A stretch of 5,834 nt of DNA from Chlamydiota bacterium (GTDB lineage: Bacteria; Chlamydiota; Chlamydiia; Chlamydiales; Rhabdochlamydiaceae): positions 1 to 5,834 of the forward strand of contig JAAKFC010000098.1 in the NCBI GenBank assembly GCA_011065225.1. The letters run 5' to 3'. The translations under genes and the position numbers were made by a program. Under the pieces are notes generated by a model that made no database searches, was not told the origin of the DNA, and worked only from the letters and a program-made list of their open reading frames with translations. Below, in pieces: positions 4,781 through 5,834 of this stretch. Every line of letters begins with the position of its first letter. The stretch's first letter is position 1.

Positions 4781-5834
4781 CCAATCGCCTCATTCACGAA
4801 AAATCTCCCTATCTTTTGCAACATGCCAATAATCCTGTTGATTGGTATCCCTGGGGTGACGAAGCTTTTGAGAAAGCCAGAGCAGAAGATAAACCCATTT
4901 TTCTCTCGATTGGCTATGCCACTTGTCATTGGTGTCATGTCATGGAAAAAGAGACCTTTGAAAATTCTGAAATCGCACAGCTCATGAATGACACATTTGT
5001 CAATATCAAAGTCGATCGCGAAGAACATCCTGAAGTGGATAGCATATATATGGAATTTGCGCAGGCACTCATGTCTTCTGCTGGAGGGTGGCCTCTCAAC
5101 GTTGTTCTCACTCCCGATCTGAAACCCTTCTTTGCTGTGACCTATCTCTCTGCCAAAGCAAATAAAGGGCTCATTGGTATGGATCAATTTGTCACGCAAA
5201 TCCAAATGCTTTGGAATAGCGAAGAAAGAGCTATGCTCACTGCACAGGCAGATAAGATCGTCGAGCTTTTCGAGACTTCAGCCAAAACAAGTGGAACAGA
5301 TTTGCCAAGTCAAAATGACTTGCAAAATGCTGTGCAAATGCTCTTTGACATTGCAGATCCCATCTATGGAGGCATCAAAGGAGAGCCAAAATTTCCACTT
5401 GGTTATCAGGCAGATTTTCTATTACAATATTCCAAAGCAAATAAAGACAGCCGCTCGCTTTTCTATATTGAACTCACCCTGCAAATGATGGCCCGAGGAG
5501 GCATTTATGATCACCTGAGCGGTGGCTTTGCCAGATATTGCATTGATGAGCGCTGGCATATTCCACATTTTGAGAAAATGCTCTATGACAATGCCATTTT
5601 AGCGAAAACCTATCTCGAGGTATACAAATATACCAAAAAGCCCTTCTTTGGACAGATCAGCAGACAAACCCTCGATTATGTCCTGCGTGAATTACAAGGA
5701 GAAGGTTTTTTCTCTGCAGAAGACGCCGATTCCGAAGGACAAGAAGGGAAATTCTATGTATGGGAACAAAATGAAATCCTCGAAGCACTAGGTCCAGGAG
5801 ATGGAGAACTATTCTGTCGCTATTTTGGAGTTTC
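4777..5834 (+). CDS. Thioredoxin-fold DUF255 protein, YyaL/SPATA20 family (partial, runs off the right edge)
   Basis: The reading frame is open from 4777 to the window end without a stop: 352 complete codons of a family usually near 600-700 residues, so about half is missing. The N-terminal DUF255 (PF03190) thioredoxin-like domain carries SPYLLQHANNPVDWYPWG (10-27), SIGYATCHWCHVME (44-57) with the redox-type Cys50-His-Trp-Cys53, VKVDRE-like IKVDREEHPEVD (77-88) and GGWPLNVVLTPDLKPFF (103-119). The following alpha/alpha-barrel part shows GEPKFP (202-207), GGIYDHLSGGFARY (241-254), HFEKMLYDNA (264-273) and FFSAEDADSEGQEGKFYVW (311-329). All are family hallmarks. The biochemical role is not established; a redox or sugar-linked function is only suggested by the folds. 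Two motifs deviate: PFFAVTYLS (118-126; usually GTYFP) and GEPKFP (usually GAPKFP). No signal peptide is present, so it is probably cytoplasmic. It is coupled to rodZ by the ATGA overlap. Confidence 0.92.
   Translation, partial: MTNRLIHEKSPYLLQHANNPVDWYPWGDEAFEKARAEDKPIFLSIGYATCHWCHVMEKETFENSEIAQLMNDTFVNIKVDREEHPEVDSIYMEFAQALMSSAGGWPLNVVLTPDLKPFFAVTYLSAKANKGLIGMDQFVTQIQMLWNSEERAMLTAQADKIVELFETSAKTSGTDLPSQNDLQNAVQMLFDIADPIYGGIKGEPKFPLGYQADFLLQYSKANKDSRSLFYIELTLQMMARGGIYDHLSGGFARYCIDERWHIPHFEKMLYDNAILAKTYLEVYKYTKKPFFGQISRQTLDYVLRELQGEGFFSAEDADSEGQEGKFYVWEQNEILEALGPGDGELFCRYFGV

Noticed and set aside
4750..5205. 151-codon minus-strand open frame opposite the DUF255 gene
   Set aside because: The plus-strand frame contains all DUF255 hallmarks in order; the antisense translation shows no recognisable motif.
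5174..5488. Plus-strand open frame inside the DUF255 gene
   Set aside because: It is an out-of-frame shadow of the continuous DUF255 coding sequence running from 4777 to the window end.

Overview
The window looks like part of a chromosome from an environmental (amoeba- or arthropod-associated) member of the Chlamydiae. The main clue is the adjacency of an RNase HIII gene and a very short RodZ-type helix-turn-helix membrane protein; from memory, Chlamydia trachomatis has the same neighbours as CT008/CT009. The downstream DUF255 thioredoxin-like gene and the larger envelope gene set fit a non-Chlamydiaceae lineage better. This assignment is inference from gene content; no rRNA or other phylogenetic marker is present.

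Layout. Positions 1-160 hold no gene but form a long imperfect palindrome that may continue past the left edge; it could be a small structured RNA or a MITE-like repeat. Positions 161-324 are AT-rich and carry a good sigma70/sigma66-type promoter (TTGATC, 17-nt spacer, TAGAAT). It appears to drive a plus-strand cluster of three envelope genes with short gaps (33 and 13 nt): a Yip1-domain five-helix membrane protein (325-969), a secreted protein with a Sec signal peptide (1003-1587) and a 71-residue Cys/His/Asp/Lys-rich lipoprotein (1601-1816).

This cluster runs convergently into recN on the minus strand (3408-1798), with a 19-nt overlap of the two 3' ends and a small GC hairpin at the junction. 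recN is preceded by and overlaps rnhC (RNase HIII, 4297-3401) by 8 nt, so the two genome-maintenance genes look like a translationally coupled operon rnhC-recN. A 75-bp divergent intergenic region separates rnhC from the plus-strand pair rodZ (4373-4780) and a DUF255/YyaL-type thioredoxin-fold protein (4777 to beyond the right edge), which are joined by an ATGA stop/start overlap.

How the genes work together: the first cluster probably serves the cell envelope, although no precise role can be assigned. rnhC and recN act on RNA:DNA hybrids and double-strand breaks respectively. RodZ links MreB to the membrane for division and shape. No mobile element, defence system, CRISPR array or tRNA/rRNA gene is seen. 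The coding part of the window is mostly ordinary conserved chromosome; the least explained piece of sequence is the palindrome at 1-160.
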